Source: an uncultured Rikenellaceae bacterium (GTDB lineage Bacteria; Bacteroidota; Bacteroidia; Bacteroidales; Rikenellaceae). Taken from it: a stretch of DNA of 64,000 nt. Under the pieces are notes generated by a model that had not been told where the DNA came from, did not search any database, and saw nothing but the letters and a program-made list of their open reading frames with translations. Numbering within the stretch: position 1 is the stretch's first letter; every line of letters starts with the position of its first letter. Positions 29,691 through 37,826 of the stretch are shown in pieces. The stretch is taken from positions 91,653-155,652 of the forward strand of contig CALUND010000006.1 in assembly GCA_944321925.1 (NCBI GenBank), in the 5' to 3' direction. Position numbers and translations under genes: made by a program.

Positions 29691-30419
29691 CTATTTCACC
29701 CGATATTCGAGTTTCATGGTGATACGGGCCTTTTTGTTGCGGCTGAAGGTATTGAAACTGCCGCCGGCCGTATACTCTTCGTTCGTATTGGCTCCCGTGA
29801 TCTGGAACACACCCATTTTCGCACTGGTGAGTTTGCCCAGTTTCCCGCCCGACTGCGAAGCGATCTTCTCCGCCCGACTGCGGGCATCTGCCGTGGCCTT
29901 TTCGATCAGAGAGAGCTTCACATCATCCAGTTTCGTGTAATAATAGTCGGGCTGCATGACCTCCAACTGAACCCCCTGAGCAATAAGAGACGAGATCTCC
30001 CGCGACACATTCTCCACGGCATCCACATCTTTCGACTCGACGCAGAACTCCTGGCGAAGCTGATAGCCTGTGAAACGCTGCCCGGCATAGCGGCCGTCTT
30101 CGGCATAAAGACTCTCGTACTGCTTATTTACATTCACGAACTGGAAAACGACCGCCGAAGAGTCGATTCCTTTCGCGGTGATGTAATCGAACACTTTTTT
30201 CTTACTTCTTTCGATCTGCGCATAGCCCTTGACCATATCGTAGTCTTCGGCGACGATCCATCCCCGCCACACGATCAGATCGGACGTGAACTCCGTTTCA
30301 CCCAAACCGGTTACCACCACGGTGTTCTGCACCCGATATTTGTAGGTATAGGACCCGGCCAGTATGCCGGCACAGACGATCAGGCAAATGCCGATCCAGA
30401 TTCCGTTGATGTTTTTCAT
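29691..30419 (-). CDS. SIMPL-domain (DUF541) periplasmic or membrane-anchored protein
   Basis: This 242-residue protein has an N-terminal hydrophobic anchor (WIGICLIVCAGILAGSYTY) followed by a SIMPL/DUF541 domain with VVTGLGETEFTSDLIVWRG at its start and ADARSRAEKIASQSGGKLG near residue 175. The anchor could be an uncleaved signal, placing the domain in the periplasm. Function of the family is poorly defined; members have been tied to oxidative stress or envelope roles. It starts 18 bases after ychF, so the two share a transcript. Confidence 0.85.
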   Translation of the reverse strand: MKNINGIWIGICLIVCAGILAGSYTYKYRVQNTVVVTGLGETEFTSDLIVWRGWIVAEDYDMVKGYAQIERSKKKVFDYITAKGIDSSAVVFQFVNVNKQYESLYAEDGRYAGQRFTGYQLRQEFCVESKDVDAVENVSREISSLIAQGVQLEVMQPDYYYTKLDDVKLSLIEKATADARSRAEKIASQSGGKLGKLTSAKMGVFQITGANTNEEYTAGGSFNTFSRNKKARITMKLEYRVK

Positions 30420-30437
30420 AATCGAACCGTTTTATAA

Positions 30438-31535
30438 TTAAACATTGAACAGGAAATGCATGATATCCCCATCCTGCACCACGTAATCCTTCCCCTCTAC
30501 GCCGATCCGACCGGCCTCGCGACACGCCTTTTCGGAACCGAGTCGCACATAATCATCGTATTTGATCACCTCTGCACGGATGAATCCGCGTTCGAAATCG
30601 GTATGGATGATCCCGGCAGCCTGCGGGGCCTTGATTCCGCGCGGATAGGTCCATGCGCGCGACTCATCGGGACCCGTGGTGAAATAGGTCTCCAGATCGA
30701 GCAGTTTATAGGCCGCCTTGATCAACCGGTTGACCCCCGACTCCTCGAGACCGATCTCCTCGAGGAACATTTTCCGCTCCTCGTAATCCTCCAACTCGGC
30801 GATATCGGCTTCGGTAGCGGCCGCCACCACGAGCAGTTCAGCCTGCTCTTCAGCGATGGCCTGCCGCACGGCATCGACATACGCATTCCCTTTCACCGCG
30901 CTCGCCTCATCCACATTGCAGACATAAAGCACGGGTTTGTCGGTCAGCAGACTCAAATCCGATACCATTTTACGGTCCTCCTTATCGAGCTCCACGGTAC
31001 GGGCGCTTTTACCCTGCTCCAGAACCTCCTTGTAACGCAAAAGGATATCGAACAGCCGCTTGGCCTGTTTGTCCCCGCTGACGGCCTGTTTCTGCACCTT
31101 CCCGATGCGGTTCTCCACCGTCTCAAGGTCTTTGAGCTGCAACTCGGTATCGATGATCTCCTTGTCGCGCACCGGGTCGATCGAACCATCCACATGGGTG
31201 ATGTTGCCGTTATCGAAGCAACGCAACACATGGATGATCGCATCCGTATTGCGGATATTGGCCAAAAATTTATTGCCGAGGCCCTCTCCCTTGGAGGCAC
31301 CCTTAACCAGCCCGGCGATATCGACGATCTCGATGGTCGTCGGCACGACCCGACGCGGATTATCGATGCGGGCCAGTTGAACCAACCGTTCGTCCGGTAC
31401 CGTAATCACGCCCACATTGGGTTCGATGGTGCAGAACGGGAAGTTGGCTGCCTGGGCCTTGGCATTCGAAAGCGAGTTGAAAAGCGTGGATTTTCCCACA
31501 TTGGGCAACCCCACGATACCACATTGTAAAGCCAT
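30438..31535 (-). CDS. ychF: Ribosome-binding ATPase YchF
   Basis: This 365-residue Obg-family P-loop protein hydrolyses ATP and binds ribosomes. Walker A reads GLPNVGKSTLFN at the N-terminus, the G3-type motif is DIAGLVKGASKGEGLGN, and the altered G4 motif is VCNVDE, in place of the NKxD guanine-specificity motif. A coiled-coil insertion spans about residues 135-200, and a TGS domain forms the C-terminus (IHTDFERGFIRAEVI). Length is normal. Confidence 0.95.
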   Translation of the reverse strand: MALQCGIVGLPNVGKSTLFNSLSNAKAQAANFPFCTIEPNVGVITVPDERLVQLARIDNPRRVVPTTIEIVDIAGLVKGASKGEGLGNKFLANIRNTDAIIHVLRCFDNGNITHVDGSIDPVRDKEIIDTELQLKDLETVENRIGKVQKQAVSGDKQAKRLFDILLRYKEVLEQGKSARTVELDKEDRKMVSDLSLLTDKPVLYVCNVDEASAVKGNAYVDAVRQAIAEEQAELLVVAAATEADIAELEDYEERKMFLEEIGLEESGVNRLIKAAYKLLDLETYFTTGPDESRAWTYPRGIKAPQAAGIIHTDFERGFIRAEVIKYDDYVRLGSEKACREAGRIGVEGKDYVVQDGDIMHFLFNV

Positions 31536-31568
31536 GCTCGAAAAGTCAGTTTTTCGGTTTTCGTCTCA

Positions 31569-31600
31569 CAAAGATAAGGCAAGCCGGATGTAAAAACAAA
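31569..31600 (-). promoter_or_regulatory. Promoter of the ychF-SIMPL unit
   Basis: On the minus strand TTTG (31597-31600) is followed after 20 nt by TATCTTTG (31569-31576), a full match to the Bacteroidota consensus. It lies 34 bases upstream of the ychF start codon. Confidence 0.85.
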
Positions 31601-31721
31601 TAAAAAACACCCTCTTGCGCCTCAAAAAACATGGATTTCCGCCCAGGAAAGAACGGGCCTCAATTCCGGGAGACAGGAACTCTTCCGGGCTCTGTCGTGC
31701 ATGGAGTCGGAATGGGGCGGA

Positions 31722-33074
31722 TTACTCCTCCTCTCCGAAAAGCGTGGCGGAGGTGCAATCGACGATCCGCACCTTTACGTAGTCTCCGGTCCGATGGGCA
31801 CGCCGGTCAATCACCACCACCTTATTCTGGGAGGTTCGGCCGAAGAGCTTCTCGTCGCTCCGTTTGCTGACCCCCTCGACCAATATTTCGAAGGTCTTTC
31901 CCACGTCGCGGCGATTGCTCGCAAGGGCCAGCTCGTTCTGCAGATCGATGATCTCCGACAGCCGTCGGTTTTTCACCTCTTCCGGCACATCGTCGGGCAT
32001 ATGGCGAGCGGCCTTGGTTCCCGGACGTTCGGAATACTTGAACATGTAGGCGAATTCATACCCCACCTCACGCATCAGGGAGAGCGTCAGCTGATGGTCC
32101 TCTTCGGTTTCGCTGCAGAATCCGGCGATCAGATCGGTGGTGATGGCGCAATCGGGCATCCGTTTGCGGATGGCCTCGATCCGTCCCAGGTACCATTCGC
32201 GGGTATATTTCCGATTCATCAGCTCCAGGATGCGCGAACTTCCCGACTGGGCCGGCAGATGGATGCTTCGGCAGATGTTCGGCATGGAGGCCATCGTATC
32301 GAGCAGCGAATCGCTCATATCCTTGGGATGCGACGTTGCGAAGCGTACCCGCAGAGCCGGATCGATCTCCGCCACACGACGGAGCAATTCCGGAAATCCA
32401 ACAACCGAAGAGCCTTCCCAACGGTAAGAATTCACGTTTTGACCCAACAGAGTAACCTCGCGATAGCCCTCCTCGAAGAGTTGACGCGCCTCGCGGACAA
32501 TGGTCTCCGGATCGCGGCTCCGTTCTGCCCCCCGCGTGTAGGGAACCACGCAATAGGAACACATGTTGTTGCACCCCCGCATGATGGCGACGAAGGCGCT
32601 CACACCGTTGCGGTCGAGCCGTACGGGCGAAATCTCTGCATAGGTCTCCTCACGGCTCAGCTGCGTATTGATTCCCTTTCCGCCGCTCTCCGCCTCACGC
32701 ACCAGGGAAGGCAGATCGCGATAGGCATCGGGACCGACCACCAGATCGACCAGGCTCTCTTCCGCCACCAACCGCTCCTTGAGCCGTTCGGCCATGCAAC
32801 CGATCACACCCACCAGAAGTCCGCGCCGGGTCTGCTTCAAAGCACGTAACTCCCGCAACCTGTTCCAGATGCGTTGTTCTGCATTCTCACGGATCGAACA
32901 GGTATTCAGCAACAGGATGTCGGCCTCCGTCGGCTGGTCGGTATAAACATAGCCCTCCTTTTGCATGATGGAGAGAACGATCTCGCTATCGACGACGTTC
33001 ATCTGGCACCCGTATGTCTCGATGTGTATTTTTCGGCCATCTCCGGTGAGCGGCCTGAGATTCGATGGATTCAT
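31722..33074 (-). CDS. miaB: tRNA-2-methylthio-N6-isopentenyladenosine synthase
   Basis: This 450-residue radical SAM methylthiotransferase modifies A37 of tRNAs that read UNN codons. An N-terminal UPF0004 domain carries HIETYGCQMNVVDSE and further cluster cysteines. The radical SAM motif is CNNMCSYCVVPYTRG near residue 160, and a TRAM domain forms the C-terminus. The frame is open up to 33152, overlapping yitT, but the ATG at 33074 (MNPSNLRPLTGDG) leaves a 16-base gap after yitT and is preferred. Confidence 0.93.
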   Translation of the reverse strand: MNPSNLRPLTGDGRKIHIETYGCQMNVVDSEIVLSIMQKEGYVYTDQPTEADILLLNTCSIRENAEQRIWNRLRELRALKQTRRGLLVGVIGCMAERLKERLVAEESLVDLVVGPDAYRDLPSLVREAESGGKGINTQLSREETYAEISPVRLDRNGVSAFVAIMRGCNNMCSYCVVPYTRGAERSRDPETIVREARQLFEEGYREVTLLGQNVNSYRWEGSSVVGFPELLRRVAEIDPALRVRFATSHPKDMSDSLLDTMASMPNICRSIHLPAQSGSSRILELMNRKYTREWYLGRIEAIRKRMPDCAITTDLIAGFCSETEEDHQLTLSLMREVGYEFAYMFKYSERPGTKAARHMPDDVPEEVKNRRLSEIIDLQNELALASNRRDVGKTFEILVEGVSKRSDEKLFGRTSQNKVVVIDRRAHRTGDYVKVRIVDCTSATLFGEEE

Positions 33075-33090
33075 CTCGTTTGTTTGATTC

Positions 33091-34047
33091 TCATTGCAAT
33101 TTATCGATCTCGGCAAAATCCTTGAATCCTTCGCCGAGCGTCTCATTCGCATCGACCACCACCACGAACATCGTGGGATCGATCGCTTTCAGCCGTTTTT
33201 TCACCGCCACGATCTCGCGCCGGTTCACCACCAGAAAAATCATCTCTTTTTCGGCATCGGTGTACATGCCGGAGCTCTTTATGTAGGTTCCCCCGCGCTG
33301 CAGGTCGTGCAGAATGAACTCACGGATCTCCTCCTGGTGCGAACTGACAATGAAGAGCAACTTATCGTAGTTGCGGCCCTCCACGACCAGATCGACCACC
33401 TGCGCGGAGATGAAGATCGTGATGAGCGAATAGAGCGGCAGCGTAGGGCTCTCCCCGAAAAAGCCGACCAACACGATGATGCTGCAGATCACGACGGCCG
33501 AATCGGCGATGATCAACCCGTTGGAGAAGCGAATGTGAGCGAACTTCTGCAACAACATGGCGATGATATCGGTTCCGCCGGAGGTGGCCTGCGCCCGCAC
33601 GATCAACCCCACGCCGAGTCCGATGGCTACGGCGCCGAAGATGCTGGCCAGCATCAGGTCGTCACTCAGATCGAGCCGTCCCCAAAGCAGGGTCTCGGCT
33701 GTCTGCACCGCCACGTCGGGATAGACCCAGTGGGGAATTGCCAGCATCACGAGCGGCGTGAAGAGCGATGCGAAAACCGTCTTGATCCCGAAGATCGGCC
33801 CGAAAACGGCAAAACCGATCAACAACAGCGGTATGTCCATCATATATCCGAACCATCCCTGCTGGATCGAGGGAAAAATCTCATGCAAAACGACGCTCAT
33901 ACCCCAGATTCCGCCCGGAGTGATCTTGTATGGATACATGAAGAGCACGAAACCGAACGAAAGAATGATGCAGCCCACGATGATCATGAGCCACGAAGAC
34001 CACCATTTCCACGATTTCAGATCGTTTTTATCGATAAATTTTTCCAT
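33091..34047 (-). CDS. YitT-family membrane protein (DUF161/DUF2179)
   Basis: This 318-residue protein has five to six membrane segments in its first 215 residues (YitT/DUF161; for example GCIILSFGFVLFMYPYKITPGGIWG). A cytoplasmic DUF2179 domain completes it (LFIVSSHQEEIREFILHDLQRG, then EKEMIFLVVNRREI). The family is widespread and its transport role is unknown. It precedes miaB by 16 bases and has its own promoter at 34091-34121. Confidence 0.88.
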   Translation of the reverse strand: MEKFIDKNDLKSWKWWSSWLMIIVGCIILSFGFVLFMYPYKITPGGIWGMSVVLHEIFPSIQQGWFGYMMDIPLLLIGFAVFGPIFGIKTVFASLFTPLVMLAIPHWVYPDVAVQTAETLLWGRLDLSDDLMLASIFGAVAIGLGVGLIVRAQATSGGTDIIAMLLQKFAHIRFSNGLIIADSAVVICSIIVLVGFFGESPTLPLYSLITIFISAQVVDLVVEGRNYDKLLFIVSSHQEEIREFILHDLQRGGTYIKSSGMYTDAEKEMIFLVVNRREIVAVKKRLKAIDPTMFVVVVDANETLGEGFKDFAEIDKLQ

Positions 34048-34090
34048 ATCCGCACCGGTTGAGAATTAAAAGAGCTTGTAAAAAGTGCAA

Positions 34091-34121
34091 CAAATGTAGC
34101 TCTTTTTGTTAAAAAAACAAG
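34091..34121 (-). promoter_or_regulatory. Promoter of the yitT-miaB unit
   Basis: On the minus strand CTTG (34118-34121) precedes TACATTTG (34091-34098) by 19 nt. The -7 element is perfect and the -33 element is one base off. The upstream half coincides with the T tract of the terminator that ends slyD transcription. Confidence 0.65.
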
Positions 34122-34149
34122 GAGGAAGCTCTTCGCATTCCTCCTGTTT
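34111..34149 (-). terminator. Rho-independent terminator after slyD
   Basis: On the minus strand a stem of about 10 bp (GGAGGAA side at 34138-34149, TTCCTCC side at 34118-34127, one bulge) is followed by a run of seven T residues (34111-34117). It begins 18 bases after the slyD stop codon. Confidence 0.7.
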
Positions 34150-34166
34150 CTCCTCCTGCGAAGGGT

Positions 34167-34709
34167 TTAGTGACAACCGCCGCAATCGCAACCGCCCTTG
34201 TGGTCATGCTCGTCGCAGCCGCCTTCGCAGCCGCAACTGCACCCGCCTGCGGGACGCAGGTCCTCCGGCCGGGTCTCCCGCACGTTCACAATCTCGCCCG
34301 TAAAATGGAGCGTTTTACCGGCCATCGGGTGGTTGAAGTCCATCTTCACCACCTCGCCGACCTCTACGACCGTACCGAGCAGGCGATTGCCCTGACTGTC
34401 GCTCATCGGGATCTGATTGCCCGGCGTGAGCAGCCCCTCTTCGATCTGACCATTGATCATGAAGGTCTCCTTGGGCAGTTCCACGATCGCCTCGCGGATC
34501 ACCTCTCCGTAACCTTGCTCCGGAGTCAGGGTGAATTCGAACTTGTCGCCCGCCGAAAGGCCCTCGATATGCGCCTCGAAAGCCGGCAGCAGGTAACCCG
34601 CTCCAAACGGGAATTCGAGCGGCTGACCCGGACGGGACTGATCCGCGATTTGGCCGTCTACCTCCAGTTTATAGTTGAGCGAGACAAACCTGTTTTTCTC
34701 TATTTTCAT
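34167..34709 (-). CDS. slyD: SlyD-type FKBP peptidyl-prolyl isomerase
   Basis: This 180-residue cytoplasmic isomerase and chaperone has an FKBP domain with FPFGAGYLLPAFEAHIEGL and an insert-in-flap (IF) chaperone domain around residues 70-120. It ends with a cysteine/histidine-rich tail (GGCSCGCEGGCDEHDHKG and following) that would bind nickel or other metals, as in enterobacterial SlyD. It starts 28 bases after gcvP and likely shares its transcript. Confidence 0.94.
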   Translation of the reverse strand: MKIEKNRFVSLNYKLEVDGQIADQSRPGQPLEFPFGAGYLLPAFEAHIEGLSAGDKFEFTLTPEQGYGEVIREAIVELPKETFMINGQIEEGLLTPGNQIPMSDSQGNRLLGTVVEVGEVVKMDFNHPMAGKTLHFTGEIVNVRETRPEDLRPAGGCSCGCEGGCDEHDHKGGCDCGGCH

Positions 34710-34737
34710 AACGATCTGTTTTGAATTGTATGCATTT

Positions 34738-37575
34738 CTAAAAAAGTTCCTGACAGGTGCAAACGAGATTCCGGTCTCCGTATCCGCCGTCTATTTTGGA
34801 GACATAGGGGAAGAATTTGTTCTCACGCACCCAGGCGAGCGGGAATGCCGCCTGCATCCGGGTGTAGGGATGCGTCCACTCTCCCGCAATCTCATAGGCC
34901 GTATGAGGAGCGTTGGCCACCACGTTGTCGCTCTCTCCGGCAGCCGCTTCGCACTCGCGTTTGATGGCGATCATCGCCTCGATGAAGCGGTCCATTTCGG
35001 CTTTCGGCTCGCTCTCCGTAGGCTCCACCATGAAGGTGTCGTGCACGGGGAACGAGAGTGTCGGGGCATGGAATCCATAATCCATCAACCTGCGTGCGAC
35101 ATCCGCAACTTCCACACCATAATCTTTCTTGAAGTGCTGCAGATCGAGAATCATCTCATGACCCACGCGACCGTTTTCTCCGGTATAATAGGTACGATAC
35201 TCACTCGCAATGGCTCTCGACATGTAATTGGCATTCACGATGGCCATCTCCGTAGCCCTGCGCAGACCCTTTTCACCGAGCATTTTGATGTAAGCGTAGG
35301 TGATGGGCAGCAGCGAAGCACTGCCGTACGGCGCAGCCGCCACGGCTGTAATACCGTCCGATCCGCCGGTCGGCACGATCGGATGGGTGGGCAGGAAGGG
35401 AGCCAGATGCTCGGCACAACAGATCGGACCTACACCAGGACCTCCGCCACCGTGCGGCATACCGAACGTTTTGTGCAGATTGAGGTGGCAGACATCCGCG
35501 CCGATGTAACCGGGATTGGTCAGGCCGACCTGCGCATTCATGTTGGCACCGTCCATGTAGACCTGCCCGCCGGCATCGTGTACGGCATCGACGATCTCGC
35601 GAATGCGACTTTCGAACACGCCGTGGGTCGACGGATAGGTAACCATCAGGCCGCACAGCTCGCTGCTGTACTCCTGAGCCTTCTTTTTGAGATCCTCCAC
35701 ATCGATATTGCCGTTGGCGTCGCAGGCCACCACCACGATCTTCATGCCTGCCATTGCGGCCGAAGCGGGATTCGTTCCGTGCGCCGAGGCCGGGATCAAT
35801 ACCACATTACGGTAGCCCTGTCCGCGACTCTGATGATACGCCCGGATCACCATCAGGCCGCTGTATTCGCCGGCTGCGCCCGAGTTCGGTTGCAGCGAAG
35901 CGGCGGCAAAACCGGTAATCACGGCCAGGTCGTGTTCCAACTCGCCGATCATCTCCAGATAGCCCTCGGCCTGATCGGCCGGAGCGAAGGGATGCATGTT
36001 GGTGAATCCGGCCAGACTCAAAGGCATCATCGACGAAGCCGAATTGAGTTTCATGGTGCAGGAACCGAGCGAAATCATGCCGTTGGCCAGCGAGATATCG
36101 CGCAGTTCGAGTTTTTTGATGTAGCGCATCATGTCCGACTCGGAAGTATAACGTCCGAAAATCGGCTCGGTGAGGATCGGACTCTCACGCCGCAGGGCTG
36201 CGGGCTCGATCGCACACGTTTCGTTGATTTTCACGTTCTTGGGAGCCTTTTTGCCTTTGGCCAGCGCAAAAATCTCCACCACGGTGGCGATCTCTTCCGC
36301 CGTAGTCACCTCGTCGAAACTCATGCGAACGCGTCCCTTCGCCGGATAGAAAAAGTTGATTCCCCGTTCCAGAGAGAGTTGCTGAACGACCGCCTCTTCG
36401 GCCTCCACATCCAAGGTATCGAAGAAATTTTTCGTTGCCAGCTCATACCCCAGAGCCTGCAGGGCGTCGGCCACTGCAACCGCCGAAGAGTGAATATGCT
36501 GAGCGATGCGACGCAACCCTTTTGCGCCGTGGTAAACCATGTAGAAACCGACCATCGAGGCCATGAGTGCCGTCGCGGTACAGATATTCGAAGTGGCCCG
36601 CTCGCGCTTGATGTGCTGTTCGCGCATCTGGAGCGCCATGCGGAGCGCCTTGTTGCCGAGACGATCGACCGAAACCCCGATAATACGACCCGGCATATTG
36701 CGTTTGAACGCCTCTTTGGTCGCCATGTAACCGGCATGCGGACCGCCGAATTCCATCGGAGTACCCATACGCTGCGTCGTGCCGACTGCGATATCGGCGC
36801 CCCACTCTCCCGGAGCTTTCAACAGCACGAGCGCCATAAGATCGGCCACGGCCGTCAGAAGGGCTCCGGCGGCATGTGTTTTTTCAGCAAAAGCGGCGTA
36901 ATCGCGTATCTCGCCGTTGGCTGCCGGATACTGCACCACAGCACCGAATTCGCGACCCGAGAATTCATACGAACGATAATCTTCCGAGACGATCTCGATG
37001 CCGAAGGGTTCGCTTCGGGTCATGAGCACATCGAGCGTCTGCGGGAAGATGTTCTCATCGACGAACAGCACGTTGCGCCCCTCTTTGACCGCCTCGCGCG
37101 AACGGAGGGCGAACATCATCAGCATCGCCTCCGCCGCAGCCGTCGCTTCATCCAGCAGCGAACAGTTGCCGATCTCCATGCCGGTAAGCGAAATAACGGC
37201 CGTCTGGAAATTGAGAAGCGCCTCCAAACGCCCCTGCGAAATCTCCGCCTGATAGGGCGTATAAGAGGTATACCAGGCCGGATTCTCGAAGACATTACGT
37301 GCCACGACAGCCGGCACATCGGTCGGATAATAACCCATGCCGATAAACGAGCGAAGCTGCCTGTTTTTCGCGGCGATCTCACGAATATGGGCTGCGAACT
37401 GGTATTCGGTCATCCCCTCGGCCGGCAGGTCGAGCGGTTTGCGCAACCGGATGGAGGCAGGCACGACCTGCGAAATAAGCTCTTCGACACTGCCGACGCC
37501 GATCACGTCGAGCATGGCCTTCAGATCCGTTTCATTGTTCACGCCGATGTGGCGCGAAGAAAATTTGTCGAACAT
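34738..37575 (-). CDS. gcvP: Glycine dehydrogenase (decarboxylating), fused P protein
   Basis: This 945-residue PLP enzyme is the P component of the glycine cleavage system. It decarboxylates glycine and passes the aminomethyl group to the H protein. Both homologous halves are present in one chain; the PLP lysine lies in HLNLHKTFGMPHGGGGPG in the C-terminal half. The N-terminus MFDKFSSRHIG is typical. The genes for the H and T proteins are not next to it, so the complex is encoded at dispersed sites. No glycine riboswitch is seen; the leader from the promoter at 37638 is short. Confidence 0.96.
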   Translation of the reverse strand: MFDKFSSRHIGVNNETDLKAMLDVIGVGSVEELISQVVPASIRLRKPLDLPAEGMTEYQFAAHIREIAAKNRQLRSFIGMGYYPTDVPAVVARNVFENPAWYTSYTPYQAEISQGRLEALLNFQTAVISLTGMEIGNCSLLDEATAAAEAMLMMFALRSREAVKEGRNVLFVDENIFPQTLDVLMTRSEPFGIEIVSEDYRSYEFSGREFGAVVQYPAANGEIRDYAAFAEKTHAAGALLTAVADLMALVLLKAPGEWGADIAVGTTQRMGTPMEFGGPHAGYMATKEAFKRNMPGRIIGVSVDRLGNKALRMALQMREQHIKRERATSNICTATALMASMVGFYMVYHGAKGLRRIAQHIHSSAVAVADALQALGYELATKNFFDTLDVEAEEAVVQQLSLERGINFFYPAKGRVRMSFDEVTTAEEIATVVEIFALAKGKKAPKNVKINETCAIEPAALRRESPILTEPIFGRYTSESDMMRYIKKLELRDISLANGMISLGSCTMKLNSASSMMPLSLAGFTNMHPFAPADQAEGYLEMIGELEHDLAVITGFAAASLQPNSGAAGEYSGLMVIRAYHQSRGQGYRNVVLIPASAHGTNPASAAMAGMKIVVVACDANGNIDVEDLKKKAQEYSSELCGLMVTYPSTHGVFESRIREIVDAVHDAGGQVYMDGANMNAQVGLTNPGYIGADVCHLNLHKTFGMPHGGGGPGVGPICCAEHLAPFLPTHPIVPTGGSDGITAVAAAPYGSASLLPITYAYIKMLGEKGLRRATEMAIVNANYMSRAIASEYRTYYTGENGRVGHEMILDLQHFKKDYGVEVADVARRLMDYGFHAPTLSFPVHDTFMVEPTESEPKAEMDRFIEAMIAIKRECEAAAGESDNVVANAPHTAYEIAGEWTHPYTRMQAAFPLAWVRENKFFPYVSKIDGGYGDRNLVCTCQELF

Positions 37576-37637
37576 ATAGTGCTGTTGTTTAATATGATGC
37601 AGTTATCAGCGATCCCGATCTTTTCGGAATCGCCACA

Positions 37638-37668
37638 CAAAGATAGAGGAAAGGGTCGGAGACACAAA
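37638..37668 (-). promoter_or_regulatory. Promoter of gcvP-slyD
   Basis: On the minus strand TTTG (37665-37668) is followed after 19 nt by TATCTTTG (37638-37645), a perfect Bacteroidota promoter. The start codon of gcvP is about 60 bases downstream. Confidence 0.85.
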
Positions 37669-37826
37669 ATTTTCAGACAATATATTTCACCGAATATCTT
37701 ACCGAATCCTTTTTTCTTTCCGAATCGGGCCAATGCTCCCTCCTCTGAGCCCTCCAGATAGCCCTCTGACGGGAACAAAAATCGCCCGCAAAGAACGACT
37801 CTCGCGCCTTGGGACAGGACGTCCCT

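Noticed and set aside
37576..37637. Possible glycine riboswitch upstream of gcvP
   Set aside because: The leader from the well-defined promoter to the ATG is only about 55 nt, too short for a glycine aptamer, and no aptamer pattern was seen.
34675..37761. A 1028-codon open frame antisense to gcvP and slyD
   Set aside because: It has no domain resemblance and is rich in Arg and His; GcvP on the other strand is certain.
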